NCBI RefSeq assembly: GCF_001189845.1
Contig: NZ_LFLZ01000016.1
Span: 81,004-145,003 of the forward strand
Direction of reading: 5' to 3'
Length of the DNA stretch: 64,000 nt
DNA from: Bradyrhizobium tropiciagri
GTDB lineage: Bacteria; Pseudomonadota; Alphaproteobacteria; Rhizobiales; Xanthobacteraceae
The position numbers and the translations under genes were made by a program. The notes below the pieces were generated by a model that made no database searches, had not been told where the DNA came from, and saw only the letters and a list, made by a program, of their open reading frames with translations. Each line of letters begins with the position of its first letter. Positions within the stretch are counted from its first letter, which is position 1. Below, piece after piece: positions 45,200-54,629 of this stretch.

Positions 45200-46714
45200 T
45201 TACGGGCAATTGCTATTGCCGGCGCTAGCGATGGTCAGGAACGTGATCGTTGCGGGAGCAAAGACGATCGCTCCTGCTGCAGCTGGATCACCCTTTAGGG
45301 CCAGGATCTGATCGGAAGCCCCAAGTGCAAGCGAGCTGCCATTGAGCTGAACGGTGCCGTCGGCGGGCTTTGGGCTCGCCAGTGTGTAGCGTTGTGCGGC
45401 GGCTGCCAGTGTCAGCTTGCGTTGCGTCTGCCGATCATTGTTGATGACGAGTAGGGTGATTGCATCGGACATGTCGCGCGTGCAATGCGCATAGACATGG
45501 AAACCGGGTTGCCGTGAGATGCCGGCATCGAGCACGCGGGTTCCCATCAACCGTCGCCATAGCAGCGCGGCCCAGTAGTTCGGCCGCGGCAGATGGGTTC
45601 GCTCGTCGAGCAGCCCGTAGTCACTGGCGGCAAGCGTATTGTGCATGACAACCTGAACGCCGGCCTTGGCCAGCCGTCCGAGTTGATCGAGGTAGCGGAA
45701 GGTATCGATGAAGGTTGCGGCCCAGCGGTTGCCGCCGCATGCGGTCTCCGCGGTCTCGGTCAGCCAGATCGGCTTGCCCGGCGCAAGCCGGTCACGCAGC
45801 GTCTTGTAGAAGGCGAATGTCCTGCCGGTTCGCGCCAGCCACTCGTCCGACAGCGCTTGCTTGGCTGTGCGATTGCCGGAGCATCGCGCCGAGAGCGCGC
45901 CGTAGTGATGGTAGGAGACCGCGTCGATGCCTGCTGCCGAGACCGCGAAGCGCGCTTGTGCGTCCGCGGTGGTGCCGATCGTGCCTGGGCCGAGGATCGT
46001 CACGTCGGACGCCGTGTCCTTCATGAATGCACGGAACGCGGCAAAGTCCCGGCCGTAGGCTTTGGCATCGTAGCGGTCAGGCGCGCCGCCGATCGCAGGC
46101 AGGTCGGGCTCGTTCATGAACTCGGCTGCGGCAATCTGGCCGCCGGCCGATCGCGTGAAGGAAAGAAGCTGCCGGGCCTGTTCGGAGGTCCATCGTCCCT
46201 CGGAATCACGCGTGCCGGCGCTGATCGCAAAAGACGTGACGATGGGGGCATCGACGGCGTGCGAGAAGTCGATCACATCCCGCCATCGCCGTTGTGTCAG
46301 CACGCCCTTGAAGCCGGCCGGCGGTGCGCTTGGTGGTGCGTCGGAATCTGCAAAGAACGTGCTGTTGGCCCAGGTTCCGCTGACGCGCAGATACGCAGGC
46401 GCGAGGGCGGCGGCCAGCGAGCGTAGCCTGCCGTCGTGCAGATCGATCGGCGCACGGGCCGCGAACCGTTCCGCCTTTGGATATGTCCGTGCATCGGCGG
46501 CCGCATAAGGCTTCCAGAATCGCCCGCCGGTCACCTCGACCATCTCGATGTTGTAGGACTGGAAGCGCGGGTCGATGGTCGCAATGCGCGGCATGCGCGC
46601 GACATCAAGCGTCGGTTCTGCCGCGATCGCCTTCGTGCAGACCAAGGCGGCAATCGCCGGGATGGCGATGCGTGTGAGGCGTCGAAGTGAGCCGGCTCGT
46701 TGGTGGTTGCGCAC
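45200..46714 (-). CDS. GH79-like glycoside hydrolase, exported
   Basis: The 504-residue protein has a signal peptide ending around TKAIAAEP. The (beta/alpha)8 domain carries the acid/base motif AAEFMNEPDLP (Glu202) and nucleophile motif KPIWLTETAETA (Glu320). A C-terminal beta domain follows. The clan GH-A pattern and the conserved YLRVSGTWANSTFF fit the heparanase/beta-glucuronidase family GH79. It likely acts on glucuronic-acid-containing or plant-derived glycosides in the periplasm. It lies 61 bases downstream of the isomerase gene, so it may be part of the LacI-controlled block. Confidence 0.75.
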   Translation of the reverse strand: MRNHQRAGSLRRLTRIAIPAIAALVCTKAIAAEPTLDVARMPRIATIDPRFQSYNIEMVEVTGGRFWKPYAAADARTYPKAERFAARAPIDLHDGRLRSLAAALAPAYLRVSGTWANSTFFADSDAPPSAPPAGFKGVLTQRRWRDVIDFSHAVDAPIVTSFAISAGTRDSEGRWTSEQARQLLSFTRSAGGQIAAAEFMNEPDLPAIGGAPDRYDAKAYGRDFAAFRAFMKDTASDVTILGPGTIGTTADAQARFAVSAAGIDAVSYHHYGALSARCSGNRTAKQALSDEWLARTGRTFAFYKTLRDRLAPGKPIWLTETAETACGGNRWAATFIDTFRYLDQLGRLAKAGVQVVMHNTLAASDYGLLDERTHLPRPNYWAALLWRRLMGTRVLDAGISRQPGFHVYAHCTRDMSDAITLLVINNDRQTQRKLTLAAAAQRYTLASPKPADGTVQLNGSSLALGASDQILALKGDPAAAGAIVFAPATITFLTIASAGNSNCP

Positions 46715-46774
46715 GGGTGCTCGCGTCGATCTGAACTGCTTGTCAATTCAGAATGCCGCTGCCGCCTGCTTGAA

Positions 46775-47635
46775 TCAACGCGGGAGCGTGCCTTGCGGCT
46801 CGTTCGCGATGCTGTCCCACAGCGCGTGGATCATGTCCTTCATGGCCAGCGCGTCCTGCCAGCGGTCGGACAATTCCCGGCCATCGGCCCCGGTGATGGC
46901 ATAGGGCGGGGGACCGAGCTCGCACAGGAAGGTCAGGGTCGCATCGGGCCCGGCGCGCTTCCGCCAGGAGCGGATGCCGTACTCCCACCAGTCTGTGAAT
47001 AGCGACACCCAGCCCTGGTGCTGGCGAAAGCCGAGCGAGATCTGCACCTGCTCGCGGCTCGCGATGCGGCCGTGGATGCCCCAGGCATGGTCGAGGATGC
47101 GATGGATCATCGCGTGGTTGGCGTCGTCGACCGGCCAGGCGAATTCGCGGCCGACCAGGTAGTGCGAGAGATCGGCGGTCAGCCGCAGATCGGGAAAGCA
47201 GTCGAGCAAATCGAGCATGAAGAACAGGTCGGTCGTCATGCGGTCGCGATGGGTCTCGACATGCACGGCAACGCCGGCGTCAGTGGCAAGCCGGCGCCAG
47301 CCTTCGAGCAGGGGAATGCAGTCCGCGAGCCGGCGAGGCCGAACGTCCGGCTGCAGATTGACGTGATCGGCGCCGAGCCGGGCGACCAGCTCGAGCACCG
47401 GCTTCAGGTCGTCGACGCTCTTCGGGTAGCATTGCGCCTGCCAGATCATGCCATGCGCGCCAAGGAAGCCCGTCACTTCGCGCGCGAAGGCAGGATCGAT
47501 GAAGCGCACGCCGGCGCCGTCAAACCCGGCATCGCGGATCATCGCGAGCTGGGTTTGCAGCGGCCATTCATCCTCATCGGCCAGCCGCCGCTCCATCGCC
47601 CAGAGCGACTGCAGAACACGCAGTTGCTGCGCCAC
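46775..47635 (-). CDS. TIM-barrel sugar phosphate isomerase/epimerase
   Basis: The 286-residue product resembles the AP-endonuclease-2/IolE-like TIM barrel superfamily: RDAGFDGAGVRFIDP, LVARLGADHVNLQPDV, VHVETHRDRMTTD with the metal-binding Glu and His, and RLTADLSHYLV with Asp. The reaction is probably an aldose-ketose or inosose-type isomerisation or dehydration. It begins four bases after the transporter stop, so it is co-transcribed. Confidence 0.8.
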   Translation of the reverse strand: MAQQLRVLQSLWAMERRLADEDEWPLQTQLAMIRDAGFDGAGVRFIDPAFAREVTGFLGAHGMIWQAQCYPKSVDDLKPVLELVARLGADHVNLQPDVRPRRLADCIPLLEGWRRLATDAGVAVHVETHRDRMTTDLFFMLDLLDCFPDLRLTADLSHYLVGREFAWPVDDANHAMIHRILDHAWGIHGRIASREQVQISLGFRQHQGWVSLFTDWWEYGIRSWRKRAGPDATLTFLCELGPPPYAITGADGRELSDRWQDALAMKDMIHALWDSIANEPQGTLPR

Positions 47636-47638
47636 CGA

Positions 47639-48982
47639 TCAAGCCCGCGCCGGGATCGCGGTGGGCAGCTCGGCCTGCTCGCTCGCGTCGGCGGCGATGT
47701 TCTCCTGATAGGTCTCCGGCCCGATCCAGATCGCAACCACCGTGCAGGCCGACAGGAACATCGCGTAGCAGGCGACCGGCCACCAGGTGCCATAGGCGGC
47801 CACCAGCGCGGTGGCGACGAACGGCGCGGGACCGCCCGACAGCAGTGAGCCGAGCTCGCGGGCGAAGGCAAAGCCGGCGAAGCGGCGCTGCGGCGGGAAC
47901 AGTTCGGCGAAGTATGCCGCCTGCGGCCCGAACATCGCCGCGGTCACCACGGCACGCGCCAGGATGAAGGCGAGTGCGATCATGACCCACTCCTTGGTGC
48001 CGACCATCCAGAAGAACGGGAAGGCGAGCGCGACGCCAGCCAGCGCTCCGAACATATAGACCGGCCGCCGTCCGATCCGGTCCGACAGGGCGGCAAAGCC
48101 GAGGATCGCAAACAGCTCGACCGTGAAGGCCAGCATCAGCGCGCTGAGCGCCTCCGCTTTCGGCACGCCCAGCGTGGTGATGACGTAGCTCAGACCAAAC
48201 ACCGGGAAGAAATAGCCGAGGCCGTTCTCGGCCATCCGGGCGCCGAGCACGACGAAGAAGTTGCGCGGGTGCTGGCGCAACGCCTCCATCGCCGGATTGC
48301 TCTCCACCTTGCCGCGCGCGACCACGGCATCGGTATAAACCGGCGTCTCGGTGATGCGCATGCGGACGAAGATGCCGACGACGATCAGCAGGAAACTCGC
48401 CAGGAAGGGCAGCCGCCAACCCCAGCTCATCAGCGCCTCGCGCGGCAGCATCGTCGCCAGCGCGAAGGCGCCGGCGGCGAGCAGGTTGCCGACCGAGACG
48501 CCGAGCGGCGCGAAGCCGCCCCAGAAGCCGCGATGTTTCGGCGGCGCATTTTCAACCAGATAGATCACCGCGCCGCCATATTCGGCGCCGGCGCCGAGGC
48601 CCTGGATCACGCGCATCGCGACCAGCAGCACCGGCGCCCAGATGCCGATCTGCGAGTAGGTCGGCAGCAAGCCGATCGCGGTGGTGCCGATGCCGATCAT
48701 CAGCAGCGTTGCGACCAGCACCGGCTTGCGGCCATAGCGATCGCCGAGGATGCCGAACAACAGGCCGCCGAACGGCCGCACCACGAAGCCGACGCCGAAG
48801 GTCAGGAACGACAGCAGCGTGCCGACCACCGGATCGCTCTTTGGAAAGAACAACTCGCCGAACACCAGCGCGGCGGCGGTGCCGTAGAGGAAGAAGTCGT
48901 ACCATTCGAGCGCGGAGCCGATGCTGGCTGCAAGAATCACTCGCAGGCGCGATTTACTGGCGCCATCTGCCATCTTGGTCAT
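47639..48982 (-). CDS. MFS transporter, metabolite:H+ symporter type
   Basis: The 447-residue protein has twelve membrane segments and the MHS-family start ASIGSALEWYDFFLYGTAAALVFGELFFP. The loop motif GILGDRYGRKPVLVATLLMIGIGTTAIGLLPTY is also present. Members import organic acids, betaines or sugar acids with protons. The context suggests import of the compound handled by the isomerase and dioxygenase. It follows phyH by 78 bases. Confidence 0.9.
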   Translation of the reverse strand: MTKMADGASKSRLRVILAASIGSALEWYDFFLYGTAAALVFGELFFPKSDPVVGTLLSFLTFGVGFVVRPFGGLLFGILGDRYGRKPVLVATLLMIGIGTTAIGLLPTYSQIGIWAPVLLVAMRVIQGLGAGAEYGGAVIYLVENAPPKHRGFWGGFAPLGVSVGNLLAAGAFALATMLPREALMSWGWRLPFLASFLLIVVGIFVRMRITETPVYTDAVVARGKVESNPAMEALRQHPRNFFVVLGARMAENGLGYFFPVFGLSYVITTLGVPKAEALSALMLAFTVELFAILGFAALSDRIGRRPVYMFGALAGVALAFPFFWMVGTKEWVMIALAFILARAVVTAAMFGPQAAYFAELFPPQRRFAGFAFARELGSLLSGGPAPFVATALVAAYGTWWPVACYAMFLSACTVVAIWIGPETYQENIAADASEQAELPTAIPARA

Positions 48983-49060
48983 TCGTTTCCCCGTTATGTA
49001 TGTTTTTATGTATTTGAAGCAGCGATGCCCGCGGCGTGGCCGCGGGCATTGTCGTCGTCT

Positions 49061-49933
49061 TCAGGCAGCGCGCGTGAAGTAGGATTTCTTCGACGCCGAT
49101 TGGGTCTCGTAGATCGATCCCTGCCGCTTGGCCGGCGGCAGCGGCATCCGCACCGGCACGTCGGTGAGCCGCGGTGCGACCACCGGCGGACCCGCCAGCA
49201 GGCGGCTGTTGAACTCGTCAAAGTCCTTCACGCCCATCAGCGGCCAGGCGTCGCTGGCGGCCACTTCGTAGAGCAGCAGGTTGCGCGGCCGGTTCGATGT
49301 GTTGGTCGCCGAGCCGTGCAGCGCGCGCACGTGATGGAACGACATGCTGCCGGCCTTGCCCATGCAGGGCACCGCGCGCTTGATGTCGTCCTGGATCTGG
49401 TCCGGATCGATCAGGCCCGCGAAGTGGCCGTCCTCGCCGTGATGATCCCACATCGTGGCGCCGGTGTGCGTACCCGGCGTCACCAGCATCGGGCCGTTCT
49501 CGATATCGCAGTCGTCGAGCAGCACGCCGATCGCGAGAATGTCGTCATTGGTATGCGGATAGAACGCCCAGTCCTGATGCCACTCGACCGGCGAGCCGTA
49601 TTGCGCCGACTTCATGTTGAGCTTGGAGCCGTGCAGGCGAAGGCCGGGGCCGATTAGCTTGGTCAGGATCGAGATCACGGCGGGGCTGCGGACGATCTCG
49701 TCGAAGATCGGGTGCACCTTGTGCGGCGCCTTGATGCGGCGGACGCGCGGGGTCTCCGGCGTATGGCCCGGTTCGAGGTCGTAGACATCGGTGTGCTCGG
49801 TCACACTGGCGGCGCCAGCCACCAGCTCTGCGAGCACCGTGCGCACCTTCCCCAGGGTCTCCTGGTTGAGCACCTCGGGGACCACGATCACCCCGTCGCG
49901 TTTGTAAGCCTGGGCCTGCTCGTCCGAAATCAT
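49061..49933 (-). CDS. Phytanoyl-CoA dioxygenase family enzyme
   Basis: The 290-residue protein has the PhyH-type Fe(II)/2-oxoglutarate site: His119 and Asp121 in VEWHQDWAFYPHTND and distal His205 in HHVRALHGSATN. The start MISDEQAQAYKRDGVIVVPEVL is typical. Bacterial members hydroxylate varied small molecules, and fatty acyl-CoA is not implied. It is the first gene of the minus-strand block and starts 24 bases from the operator pair. Confidence 0.9.
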   Translation of the reverse strand: MISDEQAQAYKRDGVIVVPEVLNQETLGKVRTVLAELVAGAASVTEHTDVYDLEPGHTPETPRVRRIKAPHKVHPIFDEIVRSPAVISILTKLIGPGLRLHGSKLNMKSAQYGSPVEWHQDWAFYPHTNDDILAIGVLLDDCDIENGPMLVTPGTHTGATMWDHHGEDGHFAGLIDPDQIQDDIKRAVPCMGKAGSMSFHHVRALHGSATNTSNRPRNLLLYEVAASDAWPLMGVKDFDEFNSRLLAGPPVVAPRLTDVPVRMPLPPAKRQGSIYETQSASKKSYFTRAA

Positions 49934-49956
49934 GCCGTTGCTCCACTTTTTGTTCT

Positions 49957-49994
49957 ATGTTAGCGCTAACATGGTGCGATGCTAGCGCTAACAT
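49957..49994. promoter_or_regulatory. Two tandem LacI-type operators
   Basis: ATGTTAGCGCTAACAT at 49,957-49,972 is a perfect 16-bp palindrome. ATGCTAGCGCTAACAT at 49,979-49,994 differs by one base. The centres are 22 bases apart, on the same DNA face. The TAGCGCTA core fits LacI/GalR-family sites. They lie between the phyH and lacI-type starts. Confidence 0.88.
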
Positions 49995-50031
49995 CGTGGC
50001 TTGGCAACCCGGAATCGTGCAGGGTCGGGCC

Positions 50032-51042
50032 ATGAGCTCCGAAGTGACCGAACCCGGGACCGGCCCGGCCGGTGCCGCGCCCACCCTTTCAGAGGTGGCC
50101 AAGCGCGCCGGCGTCTCCTCGATCACGGTGAGTCGGGTGGTGCGGATGCCCGACCTGGTCGCCCCCGAGACCCGGGCGCGGGTCGAGCAGGCGATGCGCG
50201 ACCTCGGCTATATCCCGAACCTGGTGGCGGGCGCGCTGGCGAGCGCGCGGACCAATTCGGTCGGTGTGCTGGTACCGACCATCGCCAACTCGATCTTTGC
50301 CGACACCGTGCAGGGCCTGTCCGACAAGCTCGAGCCGCTCGGCTTCTCCGTGATTCTGGCGCAGTCGCGCTATGACGCGGCGCGCGAGGACCGCATGCTG
50401 GCGGCGCTGCTGTCGCGGCGGCCCGAGGCGATCATCATGGTCGGCTCCCCAGCGACGGAGGAGGGCAGCCGGCTGCTGCGCAACGCGCGGATCCCGATCG
50501 TCGAGACCTGGGATCTGCCGGCAAACCCGATCGATGCCGTCGCCGGCTTCGACAATTACAAGGCCGGTGTCGCTGTCGCGAAACATCTGGTTGCGCAGGG
50601 ACGCAAGCATCTCGCCTTCATCGGCGGCGACGATCCGCGCGGCACGCGCCGCTGGTTCGGCTTCAGGGACGAGGCGCTGGCCAGCGGTCGAGCCGAGCCG
50701 CGCAGATTGATCCTGGACCGCAAGGACTCCGGCAGCGTGGCGGCGCACGCGCGCCTGCCTGATGTCGACGCCGTGTTCGCCGCCAATGATGCGCATGCGA
50801 TCGGCTTCATGTCCGGGCTGCGCAAGGCCGGGCTGCTGCGCGATGGGCCTGCATCCGCGCAGCCGGTCGCGGTGATCGGCCTCGGCGATCTCGAAATGGG
50901 CCAGCTGATCTCGCCGACATTGAGCACGATCAGCGTGCATGGCGATGCGATCGGCCGCACCGCGGCGACGCTGACCTTGGAGCGCGGCGGCGAGCGCCGC
51001 ATCGATCTCGGCTTCGAACTGGTGCTGCGCGACAGCGGCTAA
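50032..51042 (+). CDS. LacI-family regulator
   Basis: The 336-residue product has the LacI HTH (PTLSEVAKRAGVSSITVSRVVRMPDLVAPETRARVEQAMRDLGYIPN), the LAS hinge (AGALASARTNSVGVLVP) and a periplasmic-binding-protein-like sugar domain. The start is MSSEVTEPG; the longer frame runs through the operators. It should repress itself and the divergent phyH-MFS-isomerase genes until a sugar or sugar acid binds. Confidence 0.93.
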   Translation: MSSEVTEPGTGPAGAAPTLSEVAKRAGVSSITVSRVVRMPDLVAPETRARVEQAMRDLGYIPNLVAGALASARTNSVGVLVPTIANSIFADTVQGLSDKLEPLGFSVILAQSRYDAAREDRMLAALLSRRPEAIIMVGSPATEEGSRLLRNARIPIVETWDLPANPIDAVAGFDNYKAGVAVAKHLVAQGRKHLAFIGGDDPRGTRRWFGFRDEALASGRAEPRRLILDRKDSGSVAAHARLPDVDAVFAANDAHAIGFMSGLRKAGLLRDGPASAQPVAVIGLGDLEMGQLISPTLSTISVHGDAIGRTAATLTLERGGERRIDLGFELVLRDSG

Positions 51043-51043
51043 A

Positions 51044-51093
51044 GCATGATCCGGAAAAGTGCGTAGCGGTTTTCCGAGAAGATCATGCTTAAA
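51044..51093. repeat. Palindromic intergenic repeat, copy 2
   Basis: Same element as at 42,595 (GCATGATCCGGAAAAGTGCG and the inverted half). It begins two bases after the lacI-type stop and may act as a transcript end between the convergent lacI and hyfI genes. Confidence 0.9.
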
Positions 51094-51104
51094 AGCGCGA
51101 TCCC

Positions 51105-51638
51105 TCACCTTGCCGCGCCGCCGGAGCCCGCCTCCTCGAGCAAGCCGAGAAGGCCACGCAAGATCGTCATCGGAGGCGGAGGACATCCCGGAATGTGGAG
51201 ATCGACCGGGATGATTGCGGAAACCCCGCCCACCACCGCGTAGCTGCCGGCAAAGCATCCGCCGTCCCTGGCGCAATCGCCCGCCGCGACAACCCATTTC
51301 GGATCGGGCGTTGCATTGTAGGTCCGCTCCAGCGCCTCGCGCATGTTCCTCGTCACGGGACCCGTGACGAGCAGGACGTCGGCGTGACGGGGTGATGCGA
51401 CAAACCGGATTCCAAATCGCTCGACGTCATAATACGGATTGCTCAGCGCGTGAATTTCCAATTCGCATCCGTTGCACGAGCCGGCATCAACCTCGCGGAT
51501 CGACAGGCTGCGGCCGAGGCGACGCCTTGCGGTGCGGCCGACCGTGGCCGCGAGCTCCGCGATCGCGGCGTCGTCCGGACGCGGCGCCTGCTCGGTCAAT
51601 GGCTGGCGAAACAGACTCTGCAGCAGAAGTTTGCGCAT
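51105..51638 (-). CDS. hyfI: HyfI/NuoB-like small subunit
   Basis: The 177-residue protein is the complex-I/group 4 hydrogenase small subunit. Four cysteines are placed for a [4Fe-4S] cluster: SCNGCE, AAGDCARDGGCF and HIPGCPPPPMTIL. This is the last gene of the hyf-like cluster, 12 bases after hyfG. The iron-sulphur centre is intact although the partner large subunit lacks NiFe ligands. Confidence 0.9.
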   Translation of the reverse strand: MRKLLLQSLFRQPLTEQAPRPDDAAIAELAATVGRTARRRLGRSLSIREVDAGSCNGCELEIHALSNPYYDVERFGIRFVASPRHADVLLVTGPVTRNMREALERTYNATPDPKWVVAAGDCARDGGCFAGSYAVVGGVSAIIPVDLHIPGCPPPPMTILRGLLGLLEEAGSGGAAR

Positions 51639-51650
51639 CGCGTCCGGTCC

Positions 51651-53162
51651 TCAGAGGTCGTGCCCTGAATAGGAGCAGTTGAACGACTTGTTGCACAGCG
51701 GGAAGTCCGCCACGATGTTGCCTTCGATGGCCGCCTCGAGCAGGGGCCATTGAAACCATGACGGATCGCGCAGATGACATCGCTCGATCCGGCCGTCGCT
51801 CAGGCGCAGCCATGCCAGGATGTCGCCCCGGAAACCTTCAACGAGCGCGATGCCTTCGCAAGGCTCCGGCGCAATCTGCAGCGGCACCTTGATCGGGCCG
51901 GCCTCGAGCGCATCGAGGATCTGGCCTGCTAGCGACAGGCTCTGCTCGACCTCGCGGATCCGGATCCAGACGCGGGCGTTCACATCGCCGTCGCTGAGAA
52001 CAGGCACGTCGAAGCGCAGGCCGTCATAGGGGTGATAGCCAGGGCTGCGGCGGGCGTCATAGCCGCGGCCGCTGGCACGTCCGACATAGCCGCCGGCGGC
52101 GAACTGTCGTGCGAGTGCCGGGGTGACGATGCCGGTCCCGACGGTTCGGTCCTGTAACGATGCCGTGTTGTCATAGAGCTCGACCAGCGACGGAAAATGC
52201 CGGCGGACCTGCTCGAGCGCGGCCCGGATTGCCGCAGGTCCTTCGCCGGTGATGTCGCGCGCCAGGCCACCGGGAACGACGATGTCGCGCATCAGGCGGT
52301 GGCCGAAGGCAGCGTCAGCCGCGCGCAGCACGCGCTCGCGCAGCACGCCGCAATGCGCGTGCATCAGTGCGAACGACGCATCGTTGCAGATCGCGCCGAT
52401 GTCGCCAAGGTGGTTGGCCAATCGCTCGAGCTCAGCCATCAGCGCGCGCAGCAACACCGCGCGCGGCGGCACGACAATCTGCTGCGCGGCCTCGACGGCT
52501 TGCGCGAATGCCAGTCCATAGGCAACCGTACTGTCGCCGGACACCCGGCCGGCGAGCCGTGCTGCCTGCTCGACGGTGCTTCCCGCCATCAACCCTTCAA
52601 TGCCTTTATGGGTGTAGCCGAGCCGCTGCTCGAGGCGAACCACGGTCTCGCCGCTGGCGGTGAAGCGGAAATGTCCGGGTTCGATGATGCCGGCATGCAC
52701 GGGGCCGACCGGAATCTGGTGCAGGCTGTCACCTTCGGCCGGAAGGAACGGATAAGGCGCTGCATCCGGTGCCGCATCGAGACGTTCGCCCAGCGGTGCG
52801 TGCATCTGCCAGCGACCATGATCGAGCCAGGGGCGGCTGTCCGGCGTCTCGATGGCCACGAGTCCGAACAGGTCGTGGATGGTGCGCTCCAATCGAAGCG
52901 CCGGGCGATGGCGGGCGGCAACGGAGGGATAGCGGCGATCCGGGCAGTCCAGACTGATCACACCAATATTGGATGTGCTGTTGTCAAGCAGCGCCATATG
53001 CACGCGCGCCGGCTCGCCCCACAGTCCGAGCAAGCTCAGGCCGCCATCCGCAAGGGCGCCGGCGGCGGAGCGCCAGGTGCCGCTGTCCACGCTGACGCGC
53101 GGCCATGGGTTGTGCCGTTCAACCCTGCGGCCTGCCCGGATCAGATCGATCAATGCCGGCAT
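51651..53162 (-). CDS. hyfG: HyfG-like large subunit without NiFe ligands
   Basis: The 503-residue protein fuses a NuoC-like N-terminal domain (to about residue 150) with a NuoD/hydrogenase large-subunit domain (LGYTHKGIEGLMAG, MAELERLANHLGDIGAICNDASF). Where [NiFe]-hydrogenases have the R-x-C-G-x-C motif, it has GRVSGDSTVAYGLAF, with no cysteine. At the C-terminus the D-P-C-x-x-C motif is reduced to SFNCSYSGHD with a single cysteine. The NiFe site therefore cannot form in the canonical way. The subunit belongs with hydrogenase-related (Ehr-like) complexes and may bind another substrate or a quinone. Confidence 0.9.
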   Translation of the reverse strand: MPALIDLIRAGRRVERHNPWPRVSVDSGTWRSAAGALADGGLSLLGLWGEPARVHMALLDNSTSNIGVISLDCPDRRYPSVAARHRPALRLERTIHDLFGLVAIETPDSRPWLDHGRWQMHAPLGERLDAAPDAAPYPFLPAEGDSLHQIPVGPVHAGIIEPGHFRFTASGETVVRLEQRLGYTHKGIEGLMAGSTVEQAARLAGRVSGDSTVAYGLAFAQAVEAAQQIVVPPRAVLLRALMAELERLANHLGDIGAICNDASFALMHAHCGVLRERVLRAADAAFGHRLMRDIVVPGGLARDITGEGPAAIRAALEQVRRHFPSLVELYDNTASLQDRTVGTGIVTPALARQFAAGGYVGRASGRGYDARRSPGYHPYDGLRFDVPVLSDGDVNARVWIRIREVEQSLSLAGQILDALEAGPIKVPLQIAPEPCEGIALVEGFRGDILAWLRLSDGRIERCHLRDPSWFQWPLLEAAIEGNIVADFPLCNKSFNCSYSGHDL

Positions 53163-53180
53163 GTCTCGTTTTCCCTCGCG

Positions 53181-54629
53181 CTAGCCCAGGAGGTTGGCGA
53201 CGTGCTGGAACCAGACAACGAGCGGTCCCGGAAGATAGATGCCCGCAGTCAGCACCAGCGCGAAATGCGCGAACATCGGCAAATATGACGCTTCCGCCGG
53301 CGCCGCACTGCCGCGCGGCTCGCCGAACGCAAGGCTCGTCAGGCGCAGCACGAGCGCGCCGAAGGCGAGCAGCAGGCCGAACACCAGCGGGATCGCGAGC
53401 AGCGGCTGGCGCGCGAAGGTCGAGCTGACGATGAGAAACTCGCTCATGAAAATGCCGAGCGGCGGCAGACCGGCGATTGCGACCACGCCGATCACAAGGC
53501 CCCAACCGAGCGCGGGATGGGTTTCAGTCAGGCCGCGAATATTGGCGATCCGCTGCGTGCCCTTCACCTGCGCAATGTGGCCGACCGCGTAGAAGATCCC
53601 CGACTTGGTCAGGCTGTGCATCACCATGTGCAGCAGGCCGGCGAAGTTGGCGAGCGGGCCGCCCATCCCGAACGCAAATACGATGATGCCCATATGCTCG
53701 ATCGAGGAATAGGCGAACAGCCGTTTGATGTCGCGGCGGCGATAGAGCATGAAGGCTGCGAACAGCAACGAGGTCAGCCCCATCGTCACCATCAGCGGAC
53801 CCGGCGATATCGCGTCCGGATTGGCGGCAAGCAGGATCTTGAAGCGGAGCACCGCGTAGAGCGCGACGTTGAGCAGCAGGCCGGAGAGCACGGCGGAGAT
53901 CGGAGTCGGGCCCTCGGCATGCGCATCTGGCAGCCAGGCGTGCAGCGGCGCGAGGCCGACCTTCGTTCCGTATCCGAGCAGCAGGAAGATGAAGGCGACG
54001 TTGAGCAATGCCGGATCGAATGTCGCGGCGCGGCTGACCAGCACTGTCCAGACCATCGCGTCCTGCCCCTCGCCGATGACCGGCAGCGCGGCCATGTAGA
54101 CCAGGATGGTACCAAACAGCGCGAGCGCGATGCCGACGCTGCCGAGGATGAAATACTTCCAGGCAGCCTCCAGCGCCGCGTGGGTCCGGTAGATGCCGAC
54201 CATCAAGACGGTGGTGAGCGTGGCGATCTCGATCGCGACCCACATCAGGCCGATATTGTTCGACACGAATGCGAGGTTCATGCCGAACATCATGACCTGA
54301 TACATGGCATGGTAGAATCGCAGATAACGCGGCGTCAGTCGCCCGGTCTCGAGTTCATGGGCAATGTAGCTCGCGCTGAACACGCTCGTGGTTAGACCGA
54401 CGAAGGTGTTGAGCACGATGAAGACGATGTTGAGATCGTCGACCAGCAGATACTGGCCGGGTTGCGGGCGGGCGATGACGAGCAGCGAAAGCGCGGCCAG
54501 GAAGGTGCTGAAGCTGGCAAGGATATTGAGCCCCGCGGTCAGCCGATAGCCGGGCAGCGCCGCCAGCACCGCTGCGGCGCAGATCGGTATCAAGAGAATC
54601 CAGGCAACGGCATCCGACGCCGCGTTCAT
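53181..54629 (-). CDS. hyfF: HyfF-like antiporter subunit (NuoM/N-type)
   Basis: The 482-residue membrane protein has about fourteen helices and the proton-channel residues of the family: Glu in WVAIEIATLTTV, Lys in EAAWKYFILGS, and Lys/His in GYGTKVGLAPLHAWLPDAHAEGPTPISA. It would pump or conduct protons coupled to the redox module. It overlaps hyfE by four bases. Confidence 0.92.
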   Translation of the reverse strand: MNAASDAVAWILLIPICAAAVLAALPGYRLTAGLNILASFSTFLAALSLLVIARPQPGQYLLVDDLNIVFIVLNTFVGLTTSVFSASYIAHELETGRLTPRYLRFYHAMYQVMMFGMNLAFVSNNIGLMWVAIEIATLTTVLMVGIYRTHAALEAAWKYFILGSVGIALALFGTILVYMAALPVIGEGQDAMVWTVLVSRAATFDPALLNVAFIFLLLGYGTKVGLAPLHAWLPDAHAEGPTPISAVLSGLLLNVALYAVLRFKILLAANPDAISPGPLMVTMGLTSLLFAAFMLYRRRDIKRLFAYSSIEHMGIIVFAFGMGGPLANFAGLLHMVMHSLTKSGIFYAVGHIAQVKGTQRIANIRGLTETHPALGWGLVIGVVAIAGLPPLGIFMSEFLIVSSTFARQPLLAIPLVFGLLLAFGALVLRLTSLAFGEPRGSAAPAEASYLPMFAHFALVLTAGIYLPGPLVVWFQHVANLLG

